Shown piece by piece: positions 13,019 to 24,900 of a DNA stretch of 64,000 nt (position 1 is its first letter; each line of letters starts with the position of its first letter). Made by a program: the position numbers and the translations under genes. The DNA comes from Archegozetes longisetosus (taxonomy: Eukaryota; Arthropoda; Arachnida; Sarcoptiformes; Trhypochthoniidae): assembly GCA_018873245.2 (NCBI GenBank), contig JAEMBT020000009.1:7079288-7143287 (forward strand). The letters are read 5' to 3'. The notes under the pieces were generated by a model. It did not search any database, was not told the DNA's origin, and saw only the letters and a program-made list of their open reading frames with translations.

Positions 13019-13494
13019 TAGTGTTGTAAAAAAATTTCTAAGAAATTTTCTCGAGATAATTTCTCGTCAAAAATCGAGAAATTTTCTTTTAATGAACCTC
13101 CCATTAAAATATATGAACCTCACATAGATATACATGAATCTCCCATTGTAGTATATGAATCTTATATAGGAATATATGAACTACACATAAAACATATAAC
13201 TTACAAATTCAAATATTAATCTTTAAGTTTAAACAATTTAATTTAATTTCGAACTTAATTTTTAATACATTTAAGTGTTATTTATTCATAAATTCCTTAA
13301 AATGGCTGTAAAGACATGCTATTCCGTTTGATGAATTTGAGGTTCATTATATTCCAATAGGACGTTCATATATTTCTATGGGAGGTTCATTAAAAGAAAA
13401 TTTCTTAGCCATAGAAATATTTCCAGAAATATTTCTAGAAACTTTCTAGAAATTTTCTCGTCAAAAGATAATTTCTAGAAAATTTTCAACACTA
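13019..13494. mobile_element. hAT MITE with perfect 8-bp target duplication
   Basis: Termini TAGTGTTG…CAACACTA, with perfect 8-bp flanks GTCAAATG at 13011-13018 and 13495-13502. The inside of each arm is a string of TTTCTAGAAA/TTTCTCG words, and the middle carries several diverged copies of a ~28-bp unit (ATATGAACCTCCCAT…) in both orientations. The 8-bp duplication and TAGTGTTG end are typical of hAT. Confidence 0.8.
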
Positions 13495-13735
13495 GTCAAA
13501 TGTCACAAATAAATAAATCTATAACACATTTGTATTTACCCTTACCAGATCAGGTCTAACTGAATTCTTGAGAAAAAATATTAAATGAAACAAGCAGAAA
13601 TTCATATAGGTAATTTTTAATGATTCGTGATGTATTTCTCAAAGGTGATTTGGGAGCAGTAGAACGCTTTCAAGTTTAGTTTAACTATAAATTTTAACTC
13701 ATTTTCAGTGGAATGAATTAGAAAACTTGGCAGAT

Positions 13736-14289
13736 GGTGCCCTATACGGGCAGGTACTTTTGATGATCGACCATAATAGTACTCAATCTGAGGAGTCTAA
13801 CGATATATCCCATGTCATGCTTCTTCCATAAATTACCTGAAAAATTAATTTTTAAAAAATTTTAAAAATTACTAATATCAAACATTATACGCTAGGTATC
13901 TCCTCCGAAGCAGAGATGTATAATTTATGCGTCCGCGACGTCAGGAGCATATCCGTCCGCGTTTGCTATAGTCCAGCCGACATTAAAGTAAAATATTGAT
14001 AAAATAATTAGAAAGTTATTAGTATGATTATTTGTATAATTACAATAAAATTTCAGATATAAATTTTATTGATTTAAACGATTATGTATATAATCAAACT
14101 GCGTGGATAGATCGATAAATACGTCATTATCCCTAAATTTTCCAGAAGTAGTCGAAAACGGTGCACAACTAAGGCGGACAATTGATAGAATCGTATCGAT
14201 CGTCAATAATAGGAAAATCACGGCAAAAGAAGTGAAACAAGTGGTAAAGATAGTGGACATCAACCGCAGTGAGTCTAAAAATTAGCCAG
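13736..14289. other. Intergenic, one short unassigned frame
   Basis: A 60-codon frame at 14103-14285 (MDRSINTSLSLNFPEVV…) has a protein-like composition but no recognised family, no clear splice partners and no copy elsewhere in the window. Otherwise nothing is seen. Confidence 0.25.
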
Positions 14290-14583
14290 TCGATAAAAAG
14301 GTTGAACTTTGCGAAGAAGTATCTAAACTTGCCCTTAAACATCTTGTGTAAGATCATGTAGTCTGATGAATTGAAATGTGAATTAAATAACTTGAATCCC
14401 GATTTGTTAGACTAGGGATGGACCTAAACTGAACTTTGTCTATGAATTGATCCATAAGCGTGTAATAATAAGCAAAATTTTTCAATTACTATAATAGTAA
14501 CTCAATAACTATACTTATGGATAGTTTATTTCGATCGTGAAAGTCACTATGTAAACCAATTCATTTACACTATCAGTAAATGT

Positions 14584-15465
14584 GTGATGGTATGCAATAA
14601 TCAGTCATCTCTTGATCAGTATTGCACATGAAAAAAGCTTTTCTAATACTATTTAAGAGTAGACATAAAGCACGACATGTATTAAATAAGAGTTTTTTAA
14701 ACTCATTTAAATTTTGTTTCTTTAATAAATAGAGGTTTCAATTAAACAAAGCATTAAATTTTGAAAGAAAATAATAAAATGAATAACAAACTAAACAAAA
14801 TAACTAAGATTGAATATATGTTAAATGAATTTAACCCTACACTGCATGATTTTTTATTTTTCAATGAAAATTTAGCATCAGACACTTTCGGGGGCATATA
14901 TTTTGGAAAAATCATTGAAAAAGCTATAATGATAGGATTATGTGAAAAAATTTGTTTGAAATGTGAATGATCTGTAATTTAAGAGTTCTTGTAATTTACC
15001 ATCATTTTGAGAAAAGGGGCTTTTCTATGATATTATTGATTGTTTTACATACCTTTAACTCAAAAATTATTAATTTTTGAAAGAAATATGAAAAATATGC
15101 CTAATTTAGAAAATTTTTTAATTGTTGATATATAGTACCTTGTTGATTTACATAATAAGAAATGACGAATGTCTATTTTTCTTGAAAACCATGATATCTA
15201 TATAAATAACGAAACTATATAATCTCAAAAGCTTTGTTGCACATCGGCTACGATATGCATTATTTCTAGTAAATTTTGTCATATTGAGATAACGAACTAA
15301 GATCGTACTGTGGCAGATCTGCTACACTATGCAGTGTAGGGTTAAGTTATATTCTTTAGTAATAAGTAATTTATTCTTTCTGAAGGCGTCATTCGTATCA
15401 ATACATTTGGGCCCTTTAAAAATGCAATACCGATCAAGAGATGACTGGCTATTGCATAGCATCAC
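14584..15465. mobile_element. MITE with ~45-bp inverted ends, absent from the paralogous region
   Basis: Left end GTGATGGTATGCAATAATCA, right end (reverse complement) GTGATGCTATGCAATAGCCA; both continue GTCATCTCTTGATC. A second inverted pair lies inside (ACCCTACACTGCAT near 14836 and its complement near 15342). The partner at ~28006 reads straight through CAGTAAATGCATAATTTG. The internal 69-codon frame at 14761-14970 is AT-rich and unassigned. Confidence 0.68.
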
Positions 15466-15847
15466 TCAAATACATAAGCTGAGGGTAGATGAAAACTAAG
15501 ATTTATCTGATTTACCTGTCAATAATAACGGAGAAATCTCTTTTGAAACAAAATATATAGCATTGTTCCTAATCTGAAAATTGCCGAAAAATACTTAAAT
15601 ATTATCATATTCACAAACATTGACAAAAATCTGAACTTGATATAAGATTTCATAAAAGTTAAATAATTCAATACCGATGGATTCTTTGAGAAATAGAAAC
15701 TATAAATAGGAGTAAATATACTTCATATTATTAAATAAATTAGAAGTAAACAAGATAGAAAATTTTTATATTGATATAGGAAATAAACTTAGACATTTAA
15801 TAATGATTTATTTAAAGTAGAAATCAATAGAGCTTATAATCAGTACA

Positions 15848-16069
15848 ATGTCTGATCAATATTTTCTTCAATTCGTGCTTTCTTTTATAATTGACTATGA
15901 AACACTCAAAATTTTATTTAAAACACTTCTACAATCTGAGAAGCACCTATACTTCAAAAGGAAATTTTTATTACTAAGAAAGACTGTAAATTTTATTTTA
16001 AATGAATTTTCAGATGAAGTGAAAAATTTTAATAAAATATTTATGTATAGGAACTTCTCGAACTTGTGA
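15848..16069 (+). other. Small unassigned ORF upstream of the first-exon cluster
   Basis: 73 codons (MSDQYFLQFVLSFII…YRNFSNL), with no signal peptide or known motif. The duplicate at ~28395-28618 keeps the start and end but is frame-broken (a TGA soon after SFV and small indels). That argues it is not a conserved gene, or that the second copy has decayed. Confidence 0.2.
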
Positions 16070-16578
16070 TATTAGCGATAACTCGTCAAAAATGCTTCAA
16101 AAAGTGAATTTTGGGTTTTATACTAGAATATGACGCAAGTAATATATAAATGTTTTGTAATGCTTATGAGTTATAATTTCTGTTATAACTTATTTAAGTC
16201 AAATAAATGACAAAAGTTAATAAATTAAAGTGCTATAAGAATTGTTTCAATCATTATTAAAGCTTTAAAAATATACTAGCATTTGAAGGTAAAGCACCAT
16301 AAAACAATTTCAATGAATAAAATAGCATTGAATTACTAATCGCATAGCTTGAAAGTAACTATAATGTGATAAAAACCTGTATTTTCTAGTTTTCACTTGA
16401 TTTTGATTCTTATGATGAAAATTTGATTTTTTGGACAGAAACTTTACTTTTACTTTAAACTTGAAAAAGATTTTCAAAAGTTTGATAAGCATTAATTAAT
16501 ATATAAATTTCTAACATCTTAATCATATAAACTTAAACATATAAATTGTGAGATTACTGATAAATAATTGAATTTCAG

Positions 16579-16630
16579 TATGAAATTTATCCAAAAGATC
16601 GTTGCTTATTTTCGCTATTAGTGTTTTGTA
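16579..16630 (+). pseudogene. Decayed duplicate of the NRF6-like signal-peptide exon start
   Basis: An ATGAAATTTATCC… stretch preceded by TGATAAATAATT closely resembles the real first-exon start at 16810 (ATGAAATTTATACG… preceded by TGATAAATAATT). It hits a stop after about 15 codons. The same decayed piece precedes first exon C at ~29130. It is a small local duplication of promoter-proximal DNA and exon start that predates the segmental duplication. Confidence 0.55.
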
Positions 16631-16809
16631 CTGAACTTCAATATTATTCTTATCTTTCGATAGAACGGCTACTCTTTTGGAAGACCTTTACAAATATAAC
16701 TTTACTTCCGAGCTTCCATATTCGCAGTTATTACTATACTTTAAACTGAGGTTTGAAAATCCAATTTCATTATTAAAATAAAAGTTCTGATAAATAATTA
16801 ACTTTAATA

Positions 16810-17266
16810 ATGAAATTTATACGAATTATTATTATTTCACTACTTTTATATTGTATGAATGTGTTTTGTGTCAATGTTCAAAATGAAATCTCTAATGAAC
16901 TAAAAGAGAGCTCTAAGAAAGAAACAAATGATGATGATGAATATGATTGTGATTATAGTGAAGAAGAGAATAGTGATAATCATGAGACAAATCTTGAAAA
17001 TAATGTGATCAACGGAACGTTTCCTGGTATTAATCTGGTGAATAAAAATTATGAAAATTCAATTAAATTCGTTCAAAATATATTATTTAATGATCGGATG
17101 AAAAATATATTGAAACACATGACTGAGAGCATAGGACCAGTTGAACACATGATCAAGCTAAAGTTTAATCAATTAATATTATCTCTTGAATTATCGGATG
17201 ATTATTTAGCATCATTCACAACTATTATAAATGCTATGCGAAGAAGTGAATTGTGGGCCTTTAAAT
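16810..17266 (+). pseudogene. Orphan first exon of NRF6-like gene (extra exon 1a)
   Basis: This encodes a signal peptide (MKFIRIIIISLLLYCMNVFC), an acidic Tyr/Asp/Glu stretch, NGTFPGINLVN and the NRF N-terminal helices ending RRSELWAFK. It stops at a phase-1 donor (AAAT|GTAAGC), exactly like gene B exon 1. No second exon follows before the next exon 1 at 19367. Its 5' part resembles first exon C, while its last ~45 bases are identical to the B copies, marking the duplication junction. The conserved Cys of DCLAS is Tyr here (DDYLAS). It could act as an alternative first exon of gene B or be dead. Confidence 0.65.
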
Positions 17267-18114
17267 GTAAGCTATGTTCAATCAGTTAATATTTGACTCA
17301 TAAAGCAATAAAAGTTATATTTTATAATCTTATTCAACCTTATTCAATGATATGTTATGAGGCGATGCCAAAAAATAATACATGCGATCATTTTTATCAT
17401 ATGAAGCTTTAATTGCAAATAGAGCCTTTTCTATACTTTTATATATGAAAAGGACTTCCTAGTAATGACAAACCCAAGCCAAAATTTGATATTCACCATT
17501 AAGTTTTAGTCATTTAGCCTCATTGACTAATTGAACATATTTTAATGAGTCCTACTTTTGTGACTAAAAAGTAATTAATTAGTAAATTTGATATTCACCA
17601 TTAAATAAATATAAATTGGGCCTTTTTTATTGAAAGGTATTGTCCGTTTTTTAAAACTAAACTCAATTCCTTACAACAAATTTTCTTTATTATTACTTAA
17701 GAATCAGGATGGTCGTGACATGTTTTATATATTTTAGGTTCTGAATTGAATATTGGAGGTTCTACATCATGATGAAAAACGCTCTTTGGAATGTAGTGTG
17801 AAAGCTTAGCCTAATATTCTCTCACACACAGCCAACTAAGAGATGCAACCGATAAGTATTACAAATAAATAAATGGATCTTAGTGACATCATCTTCCAGT
17901 CGGCTAGGTTAGGTTAGGTTAAATTAGGATAGATTAGGTCGGTTATATTGTTTTGTCTTACTTAGCTTAATTAAGTTGTGTTAGAAATTTGAAATATTAA
18001 TGAAGTGGTTTGTCGTGGCAATCTGCGACTTTTATCATTATATTCAGGTCTCTCTAAACATAAAATAATTCATGCTCACCTTCATTGAAAGAAGGAACTA
18101 AATGGACTCTTTTC

Positions 18115-18775
18115 GGCTTATGTTTACTTCATGGGCCGCACGCGGTTTCAGTATAAATAACGTTTCGAAAAACTCAAAGGTTCAGTATTATTATTTTGAT
18201 AGTTTCAAATTGTTTTAATAGTCAATTTTTATCAATAAAACGGAATGTGAATATAATTTGAATTATATATTTAAAGAAATTTTATTAAATCGGGTGTCAA
18301 AAATCAATAGGTGCCAAAAAGATGATCTATTACCTTTAAACTTTTTTCGATTCTAGGTTGATAACTTACTCGCAATAGTCTTATTTGACAAGTTTAACTA
18401 TGGATCAACAAGCTATCTTCAGCTATCTTTGAGCAAATGGGACTTATACTTATGATATAATCCGTAAAGAACGCAAACATGTTGGAGATACTAAAAACTT
18501 GTTAAATAGGACTATTGCGAGTAAGTTATCAACCTAGAATCGAAAAAAGTTTAAAGGTAATAGATCATCTTTTTGGCACCTATTGATTTTTGACACCCGA
18601 TTTAATAAAATTTCTTTAAATATATAATTCAAATTATATTCACATTCCGTTTTATTGATAAAAATTGACTATTAAAACAATTTGAAACTATCAAAATAAT
18701 AATACTGAACCTTTGAGTTTTTCGAAACGTTATTTATACTGAAACCGCGTGCGGCCCATGAAGTAAACATAAGCC
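18115..18775. mobile_element. Foldback hAT-like element, copy 1
   Basis: About 285-bp arms form a near-perfect inverted repeat (GGCTTATGTTTACTTCATGG…) around a ~90-bp core. It is flanked by perfect 8-bp duplications CTCTTTTC (18107-18114 and 18776-18783). The size, foldback structure and 8-bp duplication suggest a non-autonomous hAT-type element. No coding capacity. Confidence 0.78.
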
Positions 18776-19366
18776 CTCTTTTCTATATATTGATCTAAAA
18801 GTGTGAGATAGCATTAATATTCACTTTCAATAAACGTAACTCAAAGGATCTTATAGTCGATAAGTTTAATTTCGATTGCGAAGGTCACTAAATAAAAATA
18901 TTTCTCATTATCAGCAAATTCATAACTTGAGGGTATAAAAACCAAGATAAGTGTGATTTTCGTGTCAACTGTAAGGGAGAAATATTTTCAGAAACAAAAT
19001 ATTTAGCGTTGTTTCTAATTTGAAAAGTATAAAATTGATATTTAAATACTATCATATTTATAAACGTTAACGAAAACCTGGACTTGTTAGGATAGATCAT
19101 AAGAGTTGAACAATTCAATATTAATCGACTCTCTAATTGAGAAAAAATATTATAATTAGAAGTTGTGTAACATATAAAAAATCAAGGCTTGGCTTGAAAT
19201 TCGACATCATTCATATCTTTTTGATCAAAAGTACAACTACTCTTTGAGGTTTTCTTACTTTACTTTCAAGCTTTCATATTCACAGTTATCATAATAGTTT
19301 CAAATTGAATTTTGAAAATATAATTTCATTATATTAAAAGTCCCAATAAATAAACTGATATTAATC

Positions 19367-19814
19367 ATGAAATTTATGCGAGTTATCATTATTTCACTAC
19401 TTTTATATTCCATGAATGTGTTTTGTGTTCATATTGAAAATGAAATTTCGAATAAGCCAAATGAAAATTCTGAGAAAGAAACAAATGACAACGAAGAGTA
19501 TGATTATGATTATGGTGAAGAAGAGAATCATGAGGTAAATCTTGAAAGCGATGTGATCAACGGAACATTTCCTGGTATTAATCTGGTGAACAAAACTTAT
19601 GAAAACTCAACTAAATTCATTCAAAACATGTCATTTAATGATCGGATGAAAAATATGTTGGAACATATGACTGAAAGTATAGGACCAGTTGAACATATGA
19701 TTAAACTGAAGTTTAATCAGTTGATAACATCACTTGAATTACCAGCGGATTGTTTAGCATCATTTGCACATATTATAAATGCTATGCGAAGAAGTGAATT
19801 GTGGGCCTTTAAAT
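19367..19814 (+). pseudogene. Orphan first exon of NRF6-like gene (extra exon 1b)
   Basis: Encodes the same peptide as gene B exon 1 (MKFMRVIIISLLLYSMNVFC…RRSELWAFK) up to the donor, with the donor AAAT|GTAAGC in phase 1. Only bases after the donor differ slightly from the B copy. It is the product of the 2.55-kb tandem duplication, and no exon 2 follows until 23136, beyond gene B's own exon 1. It could be used as an upstream alternative promoter/first exon of B; nothing in the sequence decides this. Confidence 0.7.
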
Positions 19815-20662
19815 GTAAGCTATGTTCAATCAGTTAATATTTGACTCATAAAGCAATAAAAGTTATATTTTATAATCTTATTCAACCTTATTCAATGATA
19901 TGTTATGAGGCGATGCCAAAAAATAATACATGCGATCATTTTTATCATATGAAGCTTTAATTGCAAATAGAGCCTTTTCTATACTTTTATATATGAAAAG
20001 GACTTCCTAGTAATGACAAACCCAAGCCAAAATTTGATATTCACCATTAAGTTTTAGTCATTTAGCCTCATTGACTAATTGAACATATTTTAATGAGTCC
20101 TACTTTTGTGACTAAAAAGTAATTAATTAGTAAATTTGATATTCACCATTAAATAAATATAAATTGGGCCTTTTTTATTGAAAGGTATTGTCCGTTTTTT
20201 AAAACTAAACTCAATTCCTTACAACAAATTTTCTTTATTATTACTTAAGAATCAGGATGGTCGTGACATGTTTTATATATTTTAGGTTCTGAATTGAATA
20301 TTGGAGGTTCTACATCATGATGAAAAACGCTCTTTGGAATGTAGTGTGAAAGCTTAGCCTAATATTCTCTCACACACAGCCAACTAAGAGATGCAACCGA
20401 TAAGTATTACAAATAAATAAATGGATCTTAGTGACATCATCTTCCAGTCGGCTAGGTTAGGTTAGGTTAAATTAGGATAGATTAGGTCGGTTATATTGTT
20501 TTGTCTTACTTAGCTTAATTAAGTTGTGTTAGAAATTTGAAATATTAATGAAGTGGTTTGTCGTGGCAATCTGCGACTTTTATCATTATATTCAGGTCTC
20601 TCTAAACATAAAATAATTCATGCTCACCTTCATTGAAAGAAGGAACTAAATGGACTCTTTTC

Positions 20663-21324
20663 GGCTTATGTTTACTTCATGGGCCGCACGCGGTTTCAGT
20701 ATAAATAACGTTTCGAAAAACTCAAAGGTTCAGTATTATTATTTTGATAGTTTCAAATTGTTTTAATAGTCAATTTTTATCAATAAAACGGAATGTGAAT
20801 ATAATTTGAATTATATATTTAAAGAAATTTTATTAAATCGGGTGTCAAAAATCAATAGGTGCCAAAAAGATGATCTATTACCTTTAAACTTTTTTTCGAT
20901 TCTAGGTTGATAACTTACTCGCAATAGTCTTATTTGACAAGTTTAACTATGGATCAACAAGCTATCTTCAGCTATCTTTGAGCAAATGGGACTTATACTT
21001 ATGATATAATCCGTAAAGAACGCAAACATGTTGGAGATACTAAAAACTTGTTAAATAGGACTATTGCGAGTAAGTTATCAACCTAGAATCGAAAAAAGTT
21101 TAAAGGTAATAGATCATCTTTTTGGCACCTATTGATTTTTGACACCCGATTTAATAAAATTTCTTTAAATATATAATTCAAATTATATTCACATTCCGTT
21201 TTATTGATAAAAATTGACTATTAAAACAATTTGAAACTATCAAAATAATAATACTGAACCTTTGAGTTTTTCGAAACGTTATTTATACTGAAACCGCGTG
21301 CGGCCCATGAAGTAAACATAAGCC
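20663..21324. mobile_element. Foldback hAT-like element, copy 2
   Basis: Duplicate of the element at 18115, carried by the tandem duplication rather than independently inserted: its flanking CTCTTTTC and all surrounding DNA are duplicated too. It differs from copy 1 by one T in a T-run. Confidence 0.8.
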
Positions 21325-21915
21325 CTCTTTTCTATATATTGATCTAAAAGTGTGAGATAGCATTAATATTCACTTTCAATAAACGTAACTCAAAGGATCT
21401 TATAGTCGATAAGTTTAATTTCGATTGCGAAGGTCACTAAATAAAAATATTTCTCATTATCAGCAAATTCATAACTTGAGGGTATAAAAACCAAGATAAG
21501 TGTGATTTTCGTGTCAACTGTAAGGGAGAAATATTTTCAGAAACAAAATATTTAGCGTTGTTTCTAATTTGAAAAGTATAAAATTGATATTTAAATACTA
21601 TCATATTTATAAACGTTAACGAAAACCTGGACTTGTTAGGATAGATCATAAGAGTTGAACAATTCAATATTAATCGACTCTCTAATTGAGAAAAAATATT
21701 ATAATTAGAAGTTGTGTAACATATAAAAAATCAAGGCTTGGCTTGAAATTCGACATCATTCATATCTTTTTGATCAAAAGTACAACTACTCTTTGAGGTT
21801 TTCTTACTTTACTTTCAAGCTTTCATATTCACAGTTATCATAATAGTTTCAAATTGAATTTTGAAAATATAATTTCATTATATTAAAAGTCCCAATAAAT
21901 AAACTGATATTAATC

Positions 21916-24900
21916 ATGAAATTTATGCGAGTTATCATTATTTCACTACTTTTATATTCCATGAATGTGTTTTGTGTTCATATTGAAAATGAAATTTCGA
22001 ATAAGCCAAATGAAAATTCTGAGAAAGAAACAAATGACAACGAAGAGTATGATTATGATTATGGTGAAGAAGAGAATCATGAGGTAAATCTTGAAAGCGA
22101 TGTGATCAACGGAACATTTCCTGGTATTAATCTGGTGAACAAAACTTATGAAAACTCAACTAAATTCATTCAAAACATGTCATTTAATGATCGGATGAAA
22201 AATATGTTGGAACATATGACTGAAAGTATAGGACCAGTTGAACATATGATTAAACTGAAGTTTAATCAGTTGATAACATCACTTGAATTACCAGCGGATT
22301 GTTTAGCATCATTTGCACATATTATAAATGCTATGCGAAGAAGTGAATTGTGGGCCTTTAAATGTAAGTTATGTTCAATCAATTAATATTTGACTCATAA
22401 GCAATAAAAGTTACATTTTATAATCTTATTCGCCACATTCATTATTATAATATGAGGTGATGCCAAAGCAGTAATACTTGCGATAGCTTTTATCATGTAG
22501 TAAGTATTTTTAAGTGTAATATAATCCGCGATAGCAGTCGATCATACAATTGATTTACCACAATCAAACAATAATTATTTGTGTTAAGTGCACTCCATCT
22601 CGTGTTAATATATTCAAAAGTGCTAATCACACAATAAAATTGATCGCAAGGATTATTTTCTTGGCATAGTCCCATTTTGAATCAGTATTATCTGAGCCTT
22701 AAATACTAGAGTTAGCTTTATCTGAAAGCTTCCTTGAGCTAAAATGAGTTGCAGTAGTCAATGATTATTATCTGATCAAATTTTAAATCAAATGAATTTC
22801 GAAAGAAAACTCTTAATGATTAAATTATTTAAATATTTATACATTTCTAATCGAAAACAAATGCAAAAATTACTTAAGCAATCATTTGATAATTCAATCA
22901 AACTGATCAATAGGTTTCAAAAGTTCTTCAAAACTTTGAGTTTTTTTTATAAACGATATTGAACTGAAAAGTTATAATTCAATGTCAACGCAATATATTA
23001 TTAAGAAATCATAGAATTAAATATGTATGTATTGCGTGCATTTAAACTTGCTGTACATATATATTGTGAAGATTAGTGATACTAAATATAGTCAAGAGAT
23101 ACTAAATAAATAAAACGATTAATACAATATTCTAGTCATGGATGCAAACGGAAAAATACCTTCGGGACTCACAGAAGGAGTTTCATCATTTTTCGGTGAA
23201 TACGATCAATGCCTTAATATTGAGAGCACTCCTTCTGAAAGTTATGGCAATATTTTTCATGGAAAATACTGTTTAGCGGCACCTGATATTCAATTGCCAT
23301 CATTTGATGAATTGACAAACAATTTAACTGTAAACTATCTGACTAATAAAACTAATCATTTGATCAATGAGTTTCTGAAGAAAAATATCAATACTATAAA
23401 GCTAACGATGGCATTGAATGCTTATATAAAAAAAGTTAGACTCTTTCGTATTGGAATCTGTATACCATCTAATTGTGATGCAAAGCATATCCAAAATGCT
23501 ATAAATAAAGGTTTATTTTTATCTTCAGTTTTTCGCTTACAGTAAAACTAAAATTAATGAATTCTGTAAATAGTTTTTCAACCAATACTTAACGTTCCTA
23601 TTGAGATTGGGCCAAAATGTGATGTTAAACTTGAAAAATTAATATACAATAATTTTCAAATAACAGCCATGTAAGTCATTATTTGACTATCAGTCATTTT
23701 TTTACTTTTTGCAAACTTTTACTTGTTTTGTAAATTTTCAATAGAATTGTTTCTCAAATTTAGAGCCGTTTTCATAATCTTATCAATTCTGGTAGTGGTC
23801 AGTACAACAATAGAAATATTTCTGAACAAAAAAGTACCAAAAAACCAAAATGCAAATCAAATCGAGAAACAAAATACTTTTCAGAAAATTTTACTCTCAT
23901 TTTCTGTGATTAAAAACACAAAAAGTTTATTCACAGCTAAAAAAGACAATTATCAATGCATTTATACGTTGACTTTTATGTTCATATTATGGATACTTGC
24001 TGCTCAATATTATACATCGCCCATATATGTGAACCTTATTGGAATTAAAAGAATTTTTGGCAGTTTTATTCTCAGATTTATTTCAGATAAAAAATATTTT
24101 TGGGTTCGAACACCATTTCCTATTGGGTCTCTTTTGGTTTTCGCGTAAATATAACATTAATTCTAATTTATAGTTTAATTTTTAAAACTTATCTCGTTGA
24201 TTTAAGTGGAGTTTACATATCGCTAGACTTTTTTGGTAGAAAAGAGAAGAAAATTTCTCTTCGAAGTTATATTAACTTTATTATTGAAAAGTGGCTCAGA
24301 TTCAATATCCGATGTATTGGTCCGATTCTAGTTATAAGTCTGCTTTCAGCATTAGGTGATGGACCAATTTGGCACTTAGGAGAACAGTATTTTGTCAATT
24401 CATGTAAAACTAATTATTGGCAAAATTTACTATTTCTTAACAATCACGTTAAAAGTTTAGGAGATATTGTGAGTAACTAAAAATATAATTACAATCAAAG
24501 TAAAGACTACTATTTCTTCTCCTATTTTTACATTTTGTTAGAAAATACAAAAATTATAATCTTGAAATTATACAATATATAAAAAACATATTTTTGTCAT
24601 TTTTCAGTGCAATCCCCCCTCAGTGTATATGTCAGGCATATTTCAATTACAAATCATTTCACCACTAATTATGATTCTATTGCACTACTCAACAAAACTT
24701 GGTATTATTGTCAATATAATACTAATAATATTTGGTTGCTTCGTAAGTATTTTACCCAGATTTCTGGGACTACCGATCACACCCTTCGAGGTCTCAGACA
24801 TGGATTCAGTCGATCAGATCACACGTTCATTAGTGCGCTATTATTTTGGTACTGAACAGTATTTGATACCATTTGTGACCGGAATATTAATCGGATACTT

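Larger units (their letters stand above)
9290..13735. repeat. Old direct duplication: unit 1 ~9290-10660, unit 2 ~10980-13735
   Basis: Two direct copies share long stretches. Examples are TATTCAAAAATTTGAAAAT (9387 and 11079), GCAATCTCTATTAG-like words near 9505 and 11205, a conserved block around 10076 and 12247 (GATGAATACTCA), and ends near 10600 and 13700. Divergence by eye is roughly one base in six to eight, so the duplication is old. Unit 2 is longer because three TIR elements inserted after the duplication (11304, 12432, 13019); unit 1 provides the empty sites. No coding sequence was found in either unit. Confidence 0.65.
14290..17266. repeat. Segmental duplication, copy 1 (partner ~26931-29815)
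   Basis: From GCGAAGAAGTATCTAAACTT at ~14309 this region matches 26931 onward through the upstream region and first exon of NRF6-like copy C (to 29815). The match continues past the TIR element at 14584 (absent from the partner) and the hAT element at 27173 (absent here). Similarity is high near the first exons (nearly identical from ~16080/28630) and lower further out. The partner provides clean empty sites for both insertions. Confidence 0.75.
17226..22322. repeat. Recent tandem duplication, period 2548-2549 bp (two units)
   Basis: Unit 1 (~17226-19773) and unit 2 (~19774-22322) are nearly identical base for base; one extra T in a T-run near 20890 shifts the period from 2548 to 2549. Each unit runs from the 3' end of a first exon through intron-like DNA, a foldback hAT element and the next first exon. 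The joints fall inside homologous first exons, which points to unequal crossing-over between exon-1 copies. A tandem assembly error should also be considered. Confidence 0.85.

Noticed and set aside
17903-17945. TTAGGT-like run resembling arthropod telomere repeat
   Set aside because: Only about three imperfect 6-mer units, not the arthropod TTAGG 5-mer; likely chance or a tiny microsatellite.
18888-19118. Minus-strand 76-codon frame, repeated at 21437-21667
   Set aside because: It is present twice only because of the tandem duplication; composition is that of AT-rich non-coding DNA and no family is evident.
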